Source: Saxidomus purpurata
Lineage: Eukaryota > Mollusca > Bivalvia > Venerida > Veneridae
Reading direction: 5' to 3'
Length of the DNA: 64,000 bases
Assembly: GCA_022818135.1 (NCBI GenBank)
Contig: JAFMSR010000006.1
Location: forward strand, 33,458,997-33,522,996
Under the pieces are notes generated by a model. The model worked only from the letters and a program-made list of their open reading frames with translations. It was not told the origin of the DNA and searched no databases. The position numbers and the translations under genes were made by a program. Positions 1 to 15,000 of this stretch are shown piece after piece. How positions within the stretch are numbered: the stretch's first letter is position 1; every line of letters begins with the position of its first letter.

Positions 1-52
1 TACTGTTTCTGTACTGTTTATGTACTGTTTCTATACTGTTTATATACTGTGA
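1..52. repeat. 11-bp minisatellite, about 4.5 copies
   Basis: The unit TACTGTTTMTG (M = A or C) repeats head to tail from the window edge. It lies just past the stop codon of the minus-strand gene, so it is probably in that gene's 3' UTR. It may continue outside the window. Confidence 0.8.
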
Positions 53-64
53 TGATCCGTGACA

Positions 65-89
65 TCATTCGCCAGCATTCACATGATAG
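65..89 (-). CDS. Terminal exon, 8-codon cytoplasmic tail end
   Basis: A good acceptor (pyrimidine tract then CAACAG) precedes 25 coding bases ending in TGA. It joins the transmembrane exon in phase 2. The paralog at 60373-60397 has an acceptor and TGA at the same positions, followed by the same TGTCACG, which supports homology. Alternatively, reading through the previous donor gives an immediate ATG-TAA stop. Confidence 0.55.
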
Positions 90-3000
90 CTGTTGGAAAA
101 TAAGAGCAATAGTTACAAGAATTGTATATGGAATATGAGTTGTATTAACTTGTAAACTGTTTATAAAAAGATTCATAATATAAAAAAGTATTGCAATCCT
201 CCTGAGTCCATATTATGATTATATCTTCTGTACAGGAACAGCTGTATAAAATACATTTGGTTTTTTAATGGCGTATTTCTGTCCATGAGCGTTAGGAACA
301 AATTATTCTAAGCTGTCGCAATCTATGCATTCTTATTTTTGACAAAAACCGAAGTTCAAGAATAAACAAGCAAATATGTCTCTTTTAAGAAAATAATGAA
401 CTTAGTAAATCAATACTTTTTATGTAAAACATACGGACTCTTGACCAGGTTTAACGGTAGAAAATAAATATAACACAATATATGTAAATGCAGTTTAATG
501 TGTTTCGAAATCGGAATTTTCCTATACATTTAGTTAAATAGTAATTGTAGCGCATGAGGTTAATTTCATCAATGCAGCATAGGTGGTTATGCAAATTGAA
601 GTGACTGTCCTGATACAAATAATTAAAAATAAGTAGTGAACGTGCCGGGGAGAACATTGAAAAGTTGAATGACTGAAATCACGCATTTCTGAGTTATTAT
701 AAATACGTGTTTTATCAAGCTGAATCCTTTTCAAAAAATGTTCATGTATATTTTTAACATGTCTGTATCTTGCATTATTTTGATGCTAAACATCTGTTTT
801 AATTTTACAGCTTTCTATATATTTGTACGTTCGAATGTCTGATGTAAAAGCTCATCAGGTTGGATGTGTTATCGATTTGCGCTTTGCCGACGTTACATTT
901 CGTGCCAATCTTAACGTGTTCCTAGTCAAATAAGCAGCAAACCATACTGGTCGGAATACGAAGCAGTAGCACAGAACATGTATATGAGACAATAACTTGT
1001 ACTTACAGTTGGTCAGCAATGAGTACTTACATGTCTCTATTCCTCCTAATGTGCCGCAAATATCTAGCACGTACAATTACTATCGCTAGGAGAATGGCAA
1101 GGAGGATACTTCCCGCCACTGGTGCAACAATATAGATGTATTTAATACCTGAAATAACGGAAGCTCTTGAGTCATGTCTGTATATGTACTCAGTACAACA
1201 TAAAAACTCTGCAGTACAACGACGACAACTTATCTAGCTATAGCTGAGAAATGTGTGCTTTAAAGTAAATGCATACTTCGGATATTGTTTTGGTTTTATG
1301 ATGTCGATCAAATACATGAATAAAAACTAAATTGTTACGGCGTGTCTATTAATTCTATATTCACACCAACTATAACAGACATTTAATAAAAGTTGCACTT
1401 ACCACTATCAGAAGACGACTCATCCGACACTTTCCTGAAAAAGAAGAAGACAATTCGATTTTTGCACTGTAAAACTCAAAATATCTGTTGCGTTGATTTT
1501 GAAGACTTTTTTGACATTTTGTACAATTTCTATCACGTCCCAAAGTGTTTGGAAAAAGTTGAAAACCTATCAAAGAAAGGTTCCGATGTTCATTCTGATC
1601 TAATGCATATCTACCTCAATGACCTTGGTGTAGGTGTTCTTGATTACTAAATCATAATTCAAGTATTTTTGAGTTAATTACTTCCTACTGTATATCTTTC
1701 TGATATTTTACTATCTGCATGTAATTTCATGTCACCAAATTTTCGTTCCGATGAGGCCTGCTTACATTACTACATGTTAAACCAAACTCATTCTCTACTG
1801 TCCTTGCAATTCGTAAGCATTAAGTTTTGAATCCTGGTTCTCCATAATCTGAAGCAAGATAATCTGAAGCAACAATGTTCATTTAGTATAATATACTTCC
1901 GTCTCTTTGTATCTACTTTTGTATGTCAATCATTTTCGCATACAGCATATAATAGTGTTCGACTAGTACATGTAAGTACATTGTTACAACATTCATCTTT
2001 TCTATTCATAAAAGTTAATGAATCATTTACTATATTTCTCATTTCATAACATATTTGCGATGTGCTGAGTAATTAATTTCAGATGTTTAACAGACAATTA
2101 ACTTAACTAAAATAATATTAATTTCAAGGATGATTCCTGTACTTAAATAACAAACGTATTGCAACGTCTGTGTGTGTGAACGAGACATCGAGTTTCAGAC
2201 CACTCGATTCAAACAAAAATGATTTAAAAGTTTTAGATACTTCTCAAATAGTAAAATGTATGACAAATAATGTAAATATACAGTAGCTATCTATGATAAG
2301 TACCGGCAAATAGGTCCGTCTCCTTCCAAAACACAATGCCATCCTTCCTCACACTGACCCGCTAACAAGGCACGTATGTCACATAGATCAGTAGAATTAC
2401 TAGGTAAAACTGGGAAAAGAAATAAACTTATATTAACGAGATTATTGTTACAGCATTATTAAAATTATAATACTTTACCATTTATTATTTTTTATTGTAT
2501 TTGCTTTGAATGTTTTTTTATTTCCAAACAGTTCATGCTTCACATCTGTCAACAGAAATTGCTTGTTTTGGGACTCGTTAAAGGAAAATCTCACTCTTAA
2601 TAAATTTCTAAATTTTTCAACAAGTTCTATAATTGTGGCACACATCTACATTTACGACATAGTGATTTAATATTACCGAGGTTCTTTTAGAAAATAAAAC
2701 ATATTTCAAGACAAACGAATAGACTGTGACCTATAACGTCATCATCTCTCCCCGTCCGTATGGAATTTTCTACACTAATAATATTCCTTATATACGTTAA
2801 AATAAAGTATTTTTTATTATTTAAAGTTCCTCTGTTATAATCTATTTTAACACCGAAAAGGTTTTTACTGCAATTAATTACTTGTCTGAGCTTTAACCGA
2901 TTTTCCACCAAGAATGAGTGTGGCGCCCGCCTCTAGATCTAATATTGCTTTAAATATTGCATCAACTGTGCTATGAACATTCTGCTCTTCTTGGTATACC

Positions 3001-6000
3001 ACAGTGTAATCGGCAATTATACTCCCTCGTCTGCAAACCAAACATAAATTGTACGAATTTTGTTTCATCTATCTATCTGTATTCCAAGATTGCAATAAAT
3101 CTGAGTTGTAACATAGAAATACCAGTAAATTACAGTGTGTCAACAATGAGTGGGTTTTTCGAAATGTAGAAGCATGTACTTAAATTTAACGTTGACTAGA
3201 AGTATTTACACAAGCTCAAAGCTACATGATCACTCGTAATTTATAGTTACTTGTAGTACAGTGTACTTATATTACCTTGAAAGATGTCTGACCTCAACCA
3301 TCAACAGTCACTTATACACATCTCATTCTTAACGATGGTTTTAAGTCGGATCTTTATGCAAACTCTTTAGCGCTGTATGTTTTTATCTTAATATTTGTTA
3401 TTTATACTGCAAAAAAGCTTGAAACGCTTTCTAGCATATCTTTTCCTAGGAAACCAACAAAAATTACGAAAAGAAATGCAAATGTCCACATTGTTTAAAA
3501 TTATACAAAACACGCTTAAAATGTATTTTATGGTTCTATCAGTAAATAATTTTGCTATTTCTAAAATTAAAGTGATCGTGCTCAAATCACGAAAGGAACA
3601 TTTGTTTTATATACAGCAGCATGTTTTTGAATAATCTGAAATCTTCTATGTAAATATCATCGCTGAATACAAAACAATTAAAAGTATCACATACAGTTAG
3701 TTCTTCTACAGAAATCGCAGAAACTAAAATACGAGGAATAAATGTCATATATAGTGTTGCTGGCAGAAAATACAAACCTGAGATTGTTGATATATACAGT
3801 TAAAGTGCCATCAATCAAGGTCTTAAAGTGACTATTCAACTGAAACAAAAATATATCACAGTCCATATATGAAATGCACTCCGTTCTGTAAGTCGAAGTC
3901 TAAATTTAATAACTTTGATAACGTTCATTAACTAAATAAACTTATAATGAGTCCTAACGGAACTCAAGATGGCAAACAGCGCTTGTGTTACTAACCAATG
4001 TGTTTAATTGACCAGTATAAATTGAAGTTTCTAAGCTTTAAATAAAGTTGATTATCACAACATGGGATACAAGAAAACCGATTTAAAAATGGATAAATAA
4101 CATATGTTAATAAAGCATTGATAATATTCCTTGAGCGCTGCGCTTTAAAAGTTGTACACTGTTTGCATAGTAAGCTTCGTCGACCATTGTAGATTTGTCC
4201 GGTCAAATTGTAAGACAATGGGAAAAATAACATAAAATAAAAGGGTAATGATTCTTGTAAAATGCCTGTCACAACGTGATGTCTTTCTTTGTATGTATAG
4301 TTTGCGCTCTTTACTTCCACTATTTTCGCTGCATTTTAGACAAGCCAATGAACTGTTATAGTATGATTCTTTATAAAGACAGCAAAGATTAGTTACTGTT
4401 CTTTTTCACACGACCCGATATAAACTTTCATCTTATTTTTTCTACTGTAAACTAAATCACGGACAAAAGAAAAGGTAACGGAGAAATATTTAGAATAACA
4501 TAAGCTTAGGATTCTTGCCCATTGCTCTCTGTCAATCAGTTTAATATATTTGAGTCAAGCTTTGTAAAGTGCACATATATGCAACTAACGAAAACAGTGA
4601 GAGAAAAATAAAAAAAGACAGAGTTATGGTTCTTGCACTCTGAACTGAACTTCTTTTAAATGCACTTTATCATCAATCCTTTACTTCTTTATTTCTTAAT
4701 CAAAATGATCTCTTTTGTATTCTTGGTAAAAAAGAATTATGATGATTCTGAAACAGAAAATTTGAATTTCGCTACCGGTAAAACTGATATACATTTGTAC
4801 AAACTACTCAATGATCGACGGTCAAAGCCGCTTGGATCAGCAGGATATTTTTAACAATAATTATATAATCAAATAATATTTAGAACTATGATAGTAAGCT
4901 CGCCTGTGTAAATGTATGTAGCTTTATTCCCAGCTGAAATGCAAGTTACCATTTTACAGCAAACCCAAAATGTACTGAGAATACAAAAGACAATAGTACA
5001 TTGTACATATTTCCAATGTTTCGTAAAACCTTTAGCTGCTCTAGATAGATGTATGACCAGTTTAATGAAACATTTAATAGATTGAGATGAATAAACAAAG
5101 GCACATACTTACCATTCTTTCTACAGAAATGTAAACAGATTGATCTGATACTTCCGTATCCTCATCAACATATAGTTTTATAGAAGATGACACCGCATTT
5201 CTGCTGACATCTGTACACAAAGAAATTCGACATTGTAAAGCACTATAAGTATTACCATAACAACTATCTAAAAATTCGTATCAGGTTAACAATTCATGTA
5301 TATAATTCATAGCCAGGCGAATAGGCCGAATGATAATAAAAAGCTTCTCATCTCCGACGATGTGGCTTCCGAGGGTTAAAAAATGCCTTCCATGTAAGGA
5401 GCTACCTATTACTAACAAGCTTACGAAGGGTGAGGTTCTGCATACGGTTTACTCCTCGGCCAGTAAAAGCTTAACACTAAAATATGTCTGTTCACTGTTC
5501 GCTTCAAAATAGGATGGGTAAGTTACGACTCTCGAGAAAGTGAAGACAGTAAATCCTTAGTTTGTGAGTAAAATGTAAGAGTCCTCAACTGAAACCGTAA
5601 TGCATATGAAATTGCTTTTGCACTCTCACAAAGTCATAAGGTATGGTAGGGAAATACACTGAAAAAGCTTGTGACGAAAATTACGTCATTTTTGCAGATG
5701 TTACCACAAAGTTTGTATTTGCATGATACACTTCCTGTGACTATAGAAGAGCTATGTTCATTGACTCCTACAAGTATTTACTTTAATGAGCTAAATCATT
5801 CTAATGCACTGAGTTTCGATGTATTTATTACAGGTTACGAATTATGGTTGATACGAAAGGCAGTTGTTAACTTGTTACATGAATCACTTTATAAGGTATA
5901 CAAATAAGAAATGGTCGTACCTCTGCATGACATATTATTCTTTTCAAGAATACTCCCCAATTGACAGAGACACGTATGTGATCCTATAAAATTAAGACAA

Positions 6001-9000
6001 GTATGTTCACACTTTCCGTTGTCAGCTTCACATTCATTTATATCACGACAGGAGACAGCGTCTGACAGTAATTCATATCCCTCTTTGCAGGTGCACCTTA
6101 CTGATCCTTTTTCATTAATGCACCCATGTTGACATTTTCCACTCTTTGCTTCACATTCATTTATATGAATGCATGCTTTACTTTCATCATCAATTTGGAA
6201 ACCATCATTGCAAGAACACGTAAAAGATCCATATGCGTTTACACATATCTGTTGGCATCCTCCGTTGTTTGTTTTACATTCATTTGTATCAAGACATGTC
6301 TTTTTGTCCGTATGTAATTCATACCCGCTTTTGCAGGAACATGTGAAATATCCTCCTTCGTTTGTGCACGTTTGTTGGCATCCACCGTTGTTCGTTTTGC
6401 ATTCATTTATGTCTTCACATGTTCTGCCATCAATATGAAATTGATACCCTTCATTGCAAGAACACGAGTAAGATCCTTCTTCGTTTGTACACTTGTGCTT
6501 GCATCCACCGTTGTTTGTTTCGCATTCATTTATGTCGTTACATGTTCTGCCATCAGCGTGTAATTGGTATCCTTCATTGCAAGAACACGTGTAAGATCCT
6601 TCTACGTTTGTGCATGTGTGCTGGCATCCACCGTTGTTTGTTTGGCATTCATTAATATCGATGCAAGTTCTGGCATCAGCATGTAATTGGTATCCTTCAT
6701 TGCAGGAACACGTGTAAGATCCTTCTTCGTTTGTGCACTTGTGCTGGCATCCGCCGTTGTTTATTTCGCATACATTCATATTGATGCATGTTCTGCCATC
6801 AGCTTGTAATTGGTACCCTTCATTACAGGAACACGTGTAAGATCTATCTTCGTGTGTGCACTTGTGCTGGCATCCACCGTTGTTTGTTTCGCATTCATTT
6901 ATATCGGTGCATGTTCTGTCATCAGCGTATAATTGGTACCCTTCATTGCAGGAACATATGAAAGATCCTTCTCCGTTTGTGCACTGATGCTGACATCCTC
7001 CGTTGTTTGTTTCGCATTCATTTCTATCGGTGCATGTTCTGCCATCAGCGTTTAATTGGTATCCTTCATTGCAAGAACACATGTAGGACCCTTCTTTGTT
7101 TGTGCATGTGTGCTGACATCCACCGTTGGTTGTTTTGCATTCATTTATATCGGTGCATGTTCTGCCATCAGCGTTTATTTGGTTCCCTTCATTGCAAGAA
7201 CACGTGTAAGATCCTTCTTCGTTTGTGCATGTGTGCTGGCAGCCACCGTTGTTTGTCTGGCATTCATTTATATCGATACATGTTCCGCCATCAGCTTGTA
7301 ATTGGTATCCTTCATTGCAGGAACATGTGTAAGATCCTTCTTCGTTTGTGCACTTGTGCTGGCATCCGCCGTTGTTTATTTCGCATTCATTTATATCGGT
7401 GCATGTTCTGCCATCAGCGTTTATTTGGTACCATTCATTGCAGGAACACGTGTAAGATCCTTGTTCGTTTGTGCATGTGTGCTGACATCCACCGTTGTTT
7501 GTTTCGCATTCATTTATATCGATGCATGTTCTGCCATCAGCTTGTAATTGGTATCCTTCATAGCAGGAACATGTGTAAGATCCTTCTTCGTTTGTGCACG
7601 TATGATGACACCCATCGTTGTTTATTTCGCATTCATTTATATCGATGCATGTTCTGCCACCAGCGTGTAACTGGTACCCTTCATTGCAGGAACACATGTA
7701 AGATCCTTGTTCGTTTGTGCACTGATACTGACATCCTCCGTTGTTTATTTCGCATTCATTTATATCGATGCATGTTCTGCCATCAGCTTGTAATTGGTAT
7801 CCTTCATTGCAGGAACACGTGTAAGATCCTTCTTCGTTTGTGCACTTGTGCTGGCATCCGCCGTTGTTTATTTCGCATTCATTTATATCGATGCATGTTC
7901 TGCCATTAGCGTATGATTGGTACCCTTCATAACAGGAACACATGTACGATCCTTGTTCGTTTGTGCACTTGTGCTGGCATCCACCGTTGTTTGTTTCGCA
8001 TTCATTTATATCGATGCATGTTCTGCCATCAGCGTATAATTGGTACCCTTCATTACAGGAACACGTGTAAGATCCTTCTTCGTTTGTGCACTTGTGCTGG
8101 CATCCACCGTTGTTTGTTTCGCATTCATTTATATCGATGCATGTTCTGTCATCAGCGTGTATTTGATATCCTTCATTGCAGGAACACGTATACAATCCTT
8201 CTTCGTTTATGCACTTGTGCTGGCATCCTCCGTTGTTTGTCTGGCATTCATTTATATCGATGCATGTTCTGCCACCAGCTTGTAATTTGTAACCTTCATT
8301 ACAGGAGCACGTGTAAGATGCTTCTTCGTTTGTACACTTGTGCTGACAACCACCGTTGTTTGTCTGGCATTCATTTTTATCTGGAAAAAAACAACATCTT
8401 CTTGTATAGTTTTAGCAGTTTCATGTAAGAGTGTTGAGAATGGTGATAAAGTATAAGTGTTTAATGTGTTCGTTTTTTTGGCTATATTTTGATAGCTTTT
8501 AAAACACCAAAATAGGATGCCAAATGTTTAGGTTGCAAACACAGATCATTTTTAATTTTAAAATATCCGTGCATTATCCAGTTAAGAATTTTTCAATACC
8601 CAAACAGATTATCTAACGACATTTGTGTTTCTAAATAAGATGAAATAGCTTTTTTGGTTAAGAATTGTTAATTGAAAAGAATAATAAGAAAACGTACCTT
8701 TGCAAAGGTATTTATTTTCCTCCTGAGGCTCGTAGCCCTCGTAACATAAACATATGTATGATCCAACAGTGTTGTTACAAAGCTGGTCGCAGTTGCCATT
8801 TTCAGTTTCACATTCATCTTCATCTGAAGTGGAATATGGAATTTCCATCGGTAACAAAGTTGTTGTTAGCAAATATCAATCTGATAAAATGATTGTTGGC
8901 ATTTGATATGTAGACTGCTAAGTATATAAAGCTGTGCAGTTATCTGTATAAAATTATGCATACAGTTTTTATTGTTGTAAATTGTAAGTGCAACTGTATG

Positions 9001-12000
9001 GTGCATTATATAAAACGTTTTGAAAACAATTTAATATATAAAAGGCTTTGATAAAAGGCATCACGTGTCTCAGACTTCTTCGAAGAATAGTTTGCATGCT
9101 TATTTTATCTGTAAATGAATTTGTATATGTAATGTGATCATGCAGAGTGGGGCTATTATGAACATGTCTTACGTTATAAATACACTGACGTCCTCATATC
9201 ACGAAATATTGAAGTCTTGAAACTTTGCAACAACAAGTACGTAAGTACATCATAGAACGAAAAGCAACTTACCTTCCAAGACCACGGTTATGTAAGCATC
9301 GTCTGAAGTTATGTTTGCAACCACGTTTCCAGCAATACAGTTGTACTTATCAAACGCATTTTCATCTGTGACGTTGTGTACGGTTATTGTGCTCATATTT
9401 TCACCAGCTATAACGGCGTCATTTTTAAGCCAAATGTACCTTGGTTCCGGATCTCCAGCAACATGACAGAAAAAATGTACGTTGCTGCCATACAAGACAG
9501 TATTATTTGTTAACTGCGTCAAAAACTTCGGGAGCTCAGCACAAAATAAGTTCATTTCAACAAGGCTATCAATGTGGCTGAGAACATATTCCATAGCTAC
9601 TGACGTGTCTAATATCGAAGAAGATTCATTCTGAAATGTCTCGATCAATATATTTTCAAGCTCAAGAATAGATTCCTTGATATGTGTTATATTAGGCAGA
9701 TCTTCATATTCATAAAGATCATACAAGCTAGATATTGAAAAGAATACGCAATCTCTGAAGTCGTCACATTCGGTTTCATTAAAATAGTCCTTTGTCATGT
9801 TTTTCATTAATGTAAACCATGCGCTTACATAATCTACAGATTCAACCGATTTTCTTTCTGTATCCACGTTTTTAACTGAAATATTTACAGCAGACCGCAT
9901 TTCAACAAGCAATGGGTCGTTAGCCGCCGCAGACTTCGTTTCGTTTATTGCCTTATCTAGATCTTCATCCGTCATATTGTAATCCTTTGTAGCATTCTCT
10001 TTGCTTATTCCGACATTTTCTAAGGTAACATTTGCAGTTGACGCAATGTCACTGTATCCTTGTAGCTCCTTCTTCACATTTTCAATTTCCTCTAAATAGG
10101 ATTTTGATTCGTTTATAACATCCTGCAATGATTCGAATGCGTACTGCATGAAATTCTGTATTTTTGTAATAGTATTACATTTTTCACGGAAAATTTCAAC
10201 TCTGTTTTCTGCATCACTATCATTGGTACCATGAAAGCCCATGGTATTATTTACAATGTCAATTGTTTGGTTCAAATACGTTTCAGTGTTGTTAAGGCCT
10301 CCTGATTCGCGTATCTTACGGAGTAACACATGCATTCGTAACGATGCATCAAATTCTATATCTCTTCGCTTTCTTCCGCTGAAAATTCCATCGAATATAC
10401 TGATGATGACTTTGACTGTTGCCCGTGCAGCCTGCCAAATACTCTGTAACATGTTTTTAAAATTAATTTTTAACTTAATGTCGGTCCAGCCTAACCTAAA
10501 AGCATTAACCTCACAAAACACTTCGAAAACAGGCAAATCCTTTGTAGATAATTCGATATTGAAGCCACAGTTTCGCACATCTATTATACTTTTCAAACCG
10601 TATTCTATAACAAATTCAAGAACCTTAAAAGCAGCACCTATCACATGTTTAACGACCTCTAATGCAAGTTTTACTGCCTCTAATACTCCCTTAGCAACCT
10701 CAAGTCCAATTTCTGCTAATTCCAGAATCCCATCTGCTATAGTTAAAACTATACGAGATTTGTCTACAACAAATTGTGCTACTGTGACCGCCGCTTTTGC
10801 AACATCAAAAGCCAACATTACTGTTCCAACAAAAATCTTTGCTATTTCTAGAATGACATAGGCAACTGCTCTTATAATTCTGCATGCTATGTTCGCAATA
10901 ACACATATTGGATCAGGAAAACTTATCATACAACTTGTAAATCTACAACATGGGAATGGTATGCTAACAAACCATATTTTCTTCCAACAGATTCTGCATT
11001 TAATTCCAGGTATACAGACTTTCGAACATGTTCTGATTCTGCAAAGATTGTCAACGTCTCTTTGAGCATCTTCCAATGATTTTAAAGCATCATTTAGCGG
11101 TCCTTTAGCTGCCTCGAGTTTTTCTTTTGCAGCTTCAAGATTTTTGACTGCGTTGTCAAATACAACATTAGCTTCCATTATTTCTTTTTGCTTTTCGTCT
11201 AACCAGCTTTGTGCTTTAGTTAAACTTTTCTGGGCTGATGTTAGAGCAGACTGTGCTTGAGACAATCGTTCTTGCGCAGCTCCAGATATCAAGTTAATGA
11301 CCTTTTTCAAAGCATCTAGGTAACTACTTTGAAAGGAGGAGCTATCCGTTTGTATCTGCCGCCTATTTCTTGAATTTTGAAACATGTCTGGGTATCTGTA
11401 TGAAACTAAAGCTCGTGCATGACGCTTTCTCTTTGCCTGTGCAACAAATCGACCGCGCAGGTTAAAGGTAAGCTGATACCATTCTTTGCCAAACTCAGCT
11501 GTAACTTCTATCTGAGCGAGGAAAATGTCCCAAACATTACCTTCTAAATAGAAATAAATTCCATTTCTACTGATGAAGAGGTCTCCAGTAACTTTTATAC
11601 CAATCATGTTTATAAACGCTTGCAGCTGTATAAGAACTTTATCTGAATTTATAGCAAACGCTCCTCCTATTCCAAATCCTTGCTCATATCTAAGAAAGCG
11701 TCCCAAACTGTATTCTTTGGATGCTCTACCAATAAATCGAAGAGCACTTTCATCATCAAGAAGTTGTTTGATTTTATGAAACCGACTACAGCTAAATAAA
11801 TCTCCTTCCGAATAGACTATTTCTATATCAAGTCCAGGTAATTTGAGCTTAAATATATTCAAATCAATTGAATATTTTAATCCAAATACGGTGTAGTTCC
11901 CAGCAGATGAGATACTACTTTCTGTTATTTTATTGAAAATATGTTTGACAACTTCACTGACAATGCTAGTATGGTTGTGCAATAAATCGATCAAATTTTG

Positions 12001-15000
12001 TTTTGCTTCATCAATAATAAACTCAGTTTCGTCAGCAAAATCCGTCACAGCAGATTTAAACTTGTAGAAATTTTGACGAATATGTTCAAGATAACCTATA
12101 AGTTCTTCAGAAGTTACTGAAGACAAATAAACTAAGTTTTCATTGATCGTATTTCTTATCATTACAACCGATTGCTTCATTTTTGCCAACCTTTCTTTCA
12201 ATGTGTCTGATAAAGCCATTTCAATGTTGTCTTCAGCGTTATACAAAACGGTCTCTGTATCTCTCAAAAGATTGTCGAGCTTAAGTATGTCATCTTGTAT
12301 GGTGATATCCATTCCGTCCAGTGAATTAACATTTGGATCTGTTGTTACGAATGCATACAAACGATTTGTTGATATTATCGCAAAGTCTTCAAGAAATGGA
12401 ATATTTTTGAAGGGGTTTATTTCTACTAATGCTGACATGAAGACACCCTGTGGGTTAGATACTTCGCCACACCACTCACGAGCCGACCCTAGAATAATGG
12501 ACATAAAACAAAAACTTCAAGTATATCAGGTGCAAAATCACAGACAGTACCTAATACTTTATATATATGTGTTGAAAAAGTGTGCCAATTTATCATAAAT
12601 CCTTCAATGTATAACAGAGTTACAGTCTCAACATAAAATACCTAAATCTGCAACTGAAAAGTTTTCATGAAACTTTATTATACTTTTTCCAAACACGAGC
12701 AGGCATTTACCTATTTCTTTTACTTGACTATATTGACAGATGGAAATGACACACCCCGGTCCGAAGGCACTGTTAATATAATCAAATCATGGACAGTAAC
12801 CATTTTTATCAACCATCAGTCGAATCAAAATGTTTATCACACCTAATTGTTGATTGCAGGATTTGGGCATTAACAGCCACATCATGACCATTATTATCAG
12901 ATGGAGCTAAGGATGCTACTACATTCAACTTAAAAAACAGCATTGTTAAGGCATCAATCACAATTTAGTAATTCAAGCTGATTGACTGCATACAAAGGAT
13001 TTAAAATCTATTTAGCTTTCTCAATTGTCATTAATTGTGGTTTTGTTTGTATTTGTTAGAATAGACCATTATTTTGTAACTTTAAGCTGTTTGCACAAGC
13101 AATAAAAATAGTTGATTATCTCAAAATAAGGCAATACACAATGTATATCGTTATCGTTTTTGGAAACTGCACTTCCCTTTGATATCTTCTCTCACAGTAT
13201 GCAATCTGAATGAAGTTCCTGCAATGCTTTTAGATAAATGCCCCGGAAAAGAAAATGTAACAATGGGGGATATTTCAAAACCAAGACAAGGCAGAGTTAT
13301 GGTTCTTGCGCACTGCACTTCCTCTCATTATGCTGTATCAAAGTATGAAGTTGCAAGTAATTCTCAGTTTCCTTCAACACTTTTGGAGTTATATTTTGGG
13401 AAAGAGAGCGGGAACGGACGCACAGACGAATTCGTTTCTATATGCCGCCCGACGTTCTTTCGAGGGTATAAAAATGTTCGACATTATCTAGTTTTCAACT
13501 AATATTTTAATCTCAAAACTTTGGAATTACCTCCAATGGAAACGTAGGCACTTATAGTCGCAGTGACTAATTGCAGGGTTACCGAATATTCCTTGCCGAA
13601 AAGTTTGAATCTTATGATTGGAGAAACTGACAACTCAATGTCTACTGCACCTGTCCATTCTTCTAGAAACATTGTAGAAAGCATCTGTAAAGGACAAACA
13701 GAATAGCCACATATACGCTGCCAGGAAAAAGGGCAGTAAAGTACCAGAAGTAATTCTTGTATAGAACAACAAATTATAATACGGAAATGTTCTTACCGTT
13801 TGGGTATTAGGGATTCTCATATAAACATCTGCATTTCCTTCGACTGTAAAATAACGATCATTTTTCATCAGGTTGCCACCCACCCAAAAGTCTACCTGGG
13901 GTAACAATCTGTAAAAACGACAAACACTCAGGATAACATATTATTCGACATTCAAAACCACTTTCAGGATAGGCTATCGTACATATCTCACAATTTAAAA
14001 GATGTAAAAAATGTTATATGAGAGCGCAAATATTTGCGAGAAAGACAATGTACACAAACTTTCGCTGTGCTAAAAATTATGCATGTCATGTATCGATTAA
14101 GTAGTAAGCTTATATAGTGTTAAATTGGTATTGTGAAACTTCGTGCTAAAGTTGTTTGTTGGTTTTGAAACTACCATATTATTTAGCATTTTGAAACGGT
14201 GTTACCCATAATCTTTTGACAAATTGGCAACAACAGCTGAAGGAAAAACTATTTTTTAATTATCGGCGGTTGTCTTTGCTAACAGCGTTCTAATTCACAC
14301 GAAACCGAAATGACTGCATAAAAACACAATAAAACCCCGTCCACACACTTTCACATTAAGATTTACTAGGTTTCAGTACATGTAAATATATTATACAACA
14401 TGACCATTTGACATTGACTATCATTATTTGTTATGGACTTTTACATACATACGGCATAAACATCTGTTCTCCATTCCAAAGTTGACGAGATAATGTATGA
14501 TGCACTGCGCTTATGCCATTCACTAAAGAAATACCAATACCCCTTGGTTCAATGTGAATATTCTGGTCTTCTTTTAGTGCTCTAAACACACTCAGTTCTG
14601 ACAACGAATCACGGTAGCCTTCTGGTATCATCAGGAAAACAGTCCCTCCATAGCTCTGACAAAGGTCAACAATAAAGCAGAACTTCTTGGACTTTATTGT
14701 TTTTGGAAAGTTTACTTCGTTATCAAGAACACTTAACTTAAATCCAGTATCAAATCTGAACACAGCATATAAATGGTCTGATAACACTGGCGCTCCAGTG
14801 CACCATGTGACGTCATCCATATTTCTGCCGTATACGAGATCAGACCTTATGTCTTGTACGGACAATATTTCTGTACTTGACTTTTCAAATTGGAGCCAGT
14901 CGGGGAGTGCCGGAAATAAGGAAAGTAAAAATGTTTTTGTAAATGAGTCTTCACGGATAAAGTCATACAAATCATCTCCCACAAGTTCAACGAGCTGGCA

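Larger units (their letters stand above)
1149..5112. other. Introns near the 3' end of the EGF gene
   Basis: Between the small exons in this stretch (intervals 1149-1402, 1435-2303, 2410-2881, 3031-3777 and 3840-5112) the DNA is AT-rich. I see no further gene, RNA or element. Open frames such as 3991-4320 (minus) lack splice or domain support. Confidence 0.6.

Noticed and set aside
5921..8380. Regular spaced repeats as a CRISPR array
   Set aside because: Repeats are contiguous coding units without unique spacers, in a eukaryotic exon.
6126..8428. Plus-strand frames of 81-310 codons opposite the EGF exon
   Set aside because: Antisense shadows of the 123-bp EGF repeat; the minus strand gives perfect cbEGF domains with correct splicing.
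10241..10861. 206-codon plus-strand frame opposite the 3.2-kb exon
   Set aside because: Shadow of a well supported coding exon; composition reflects the opposite strand.
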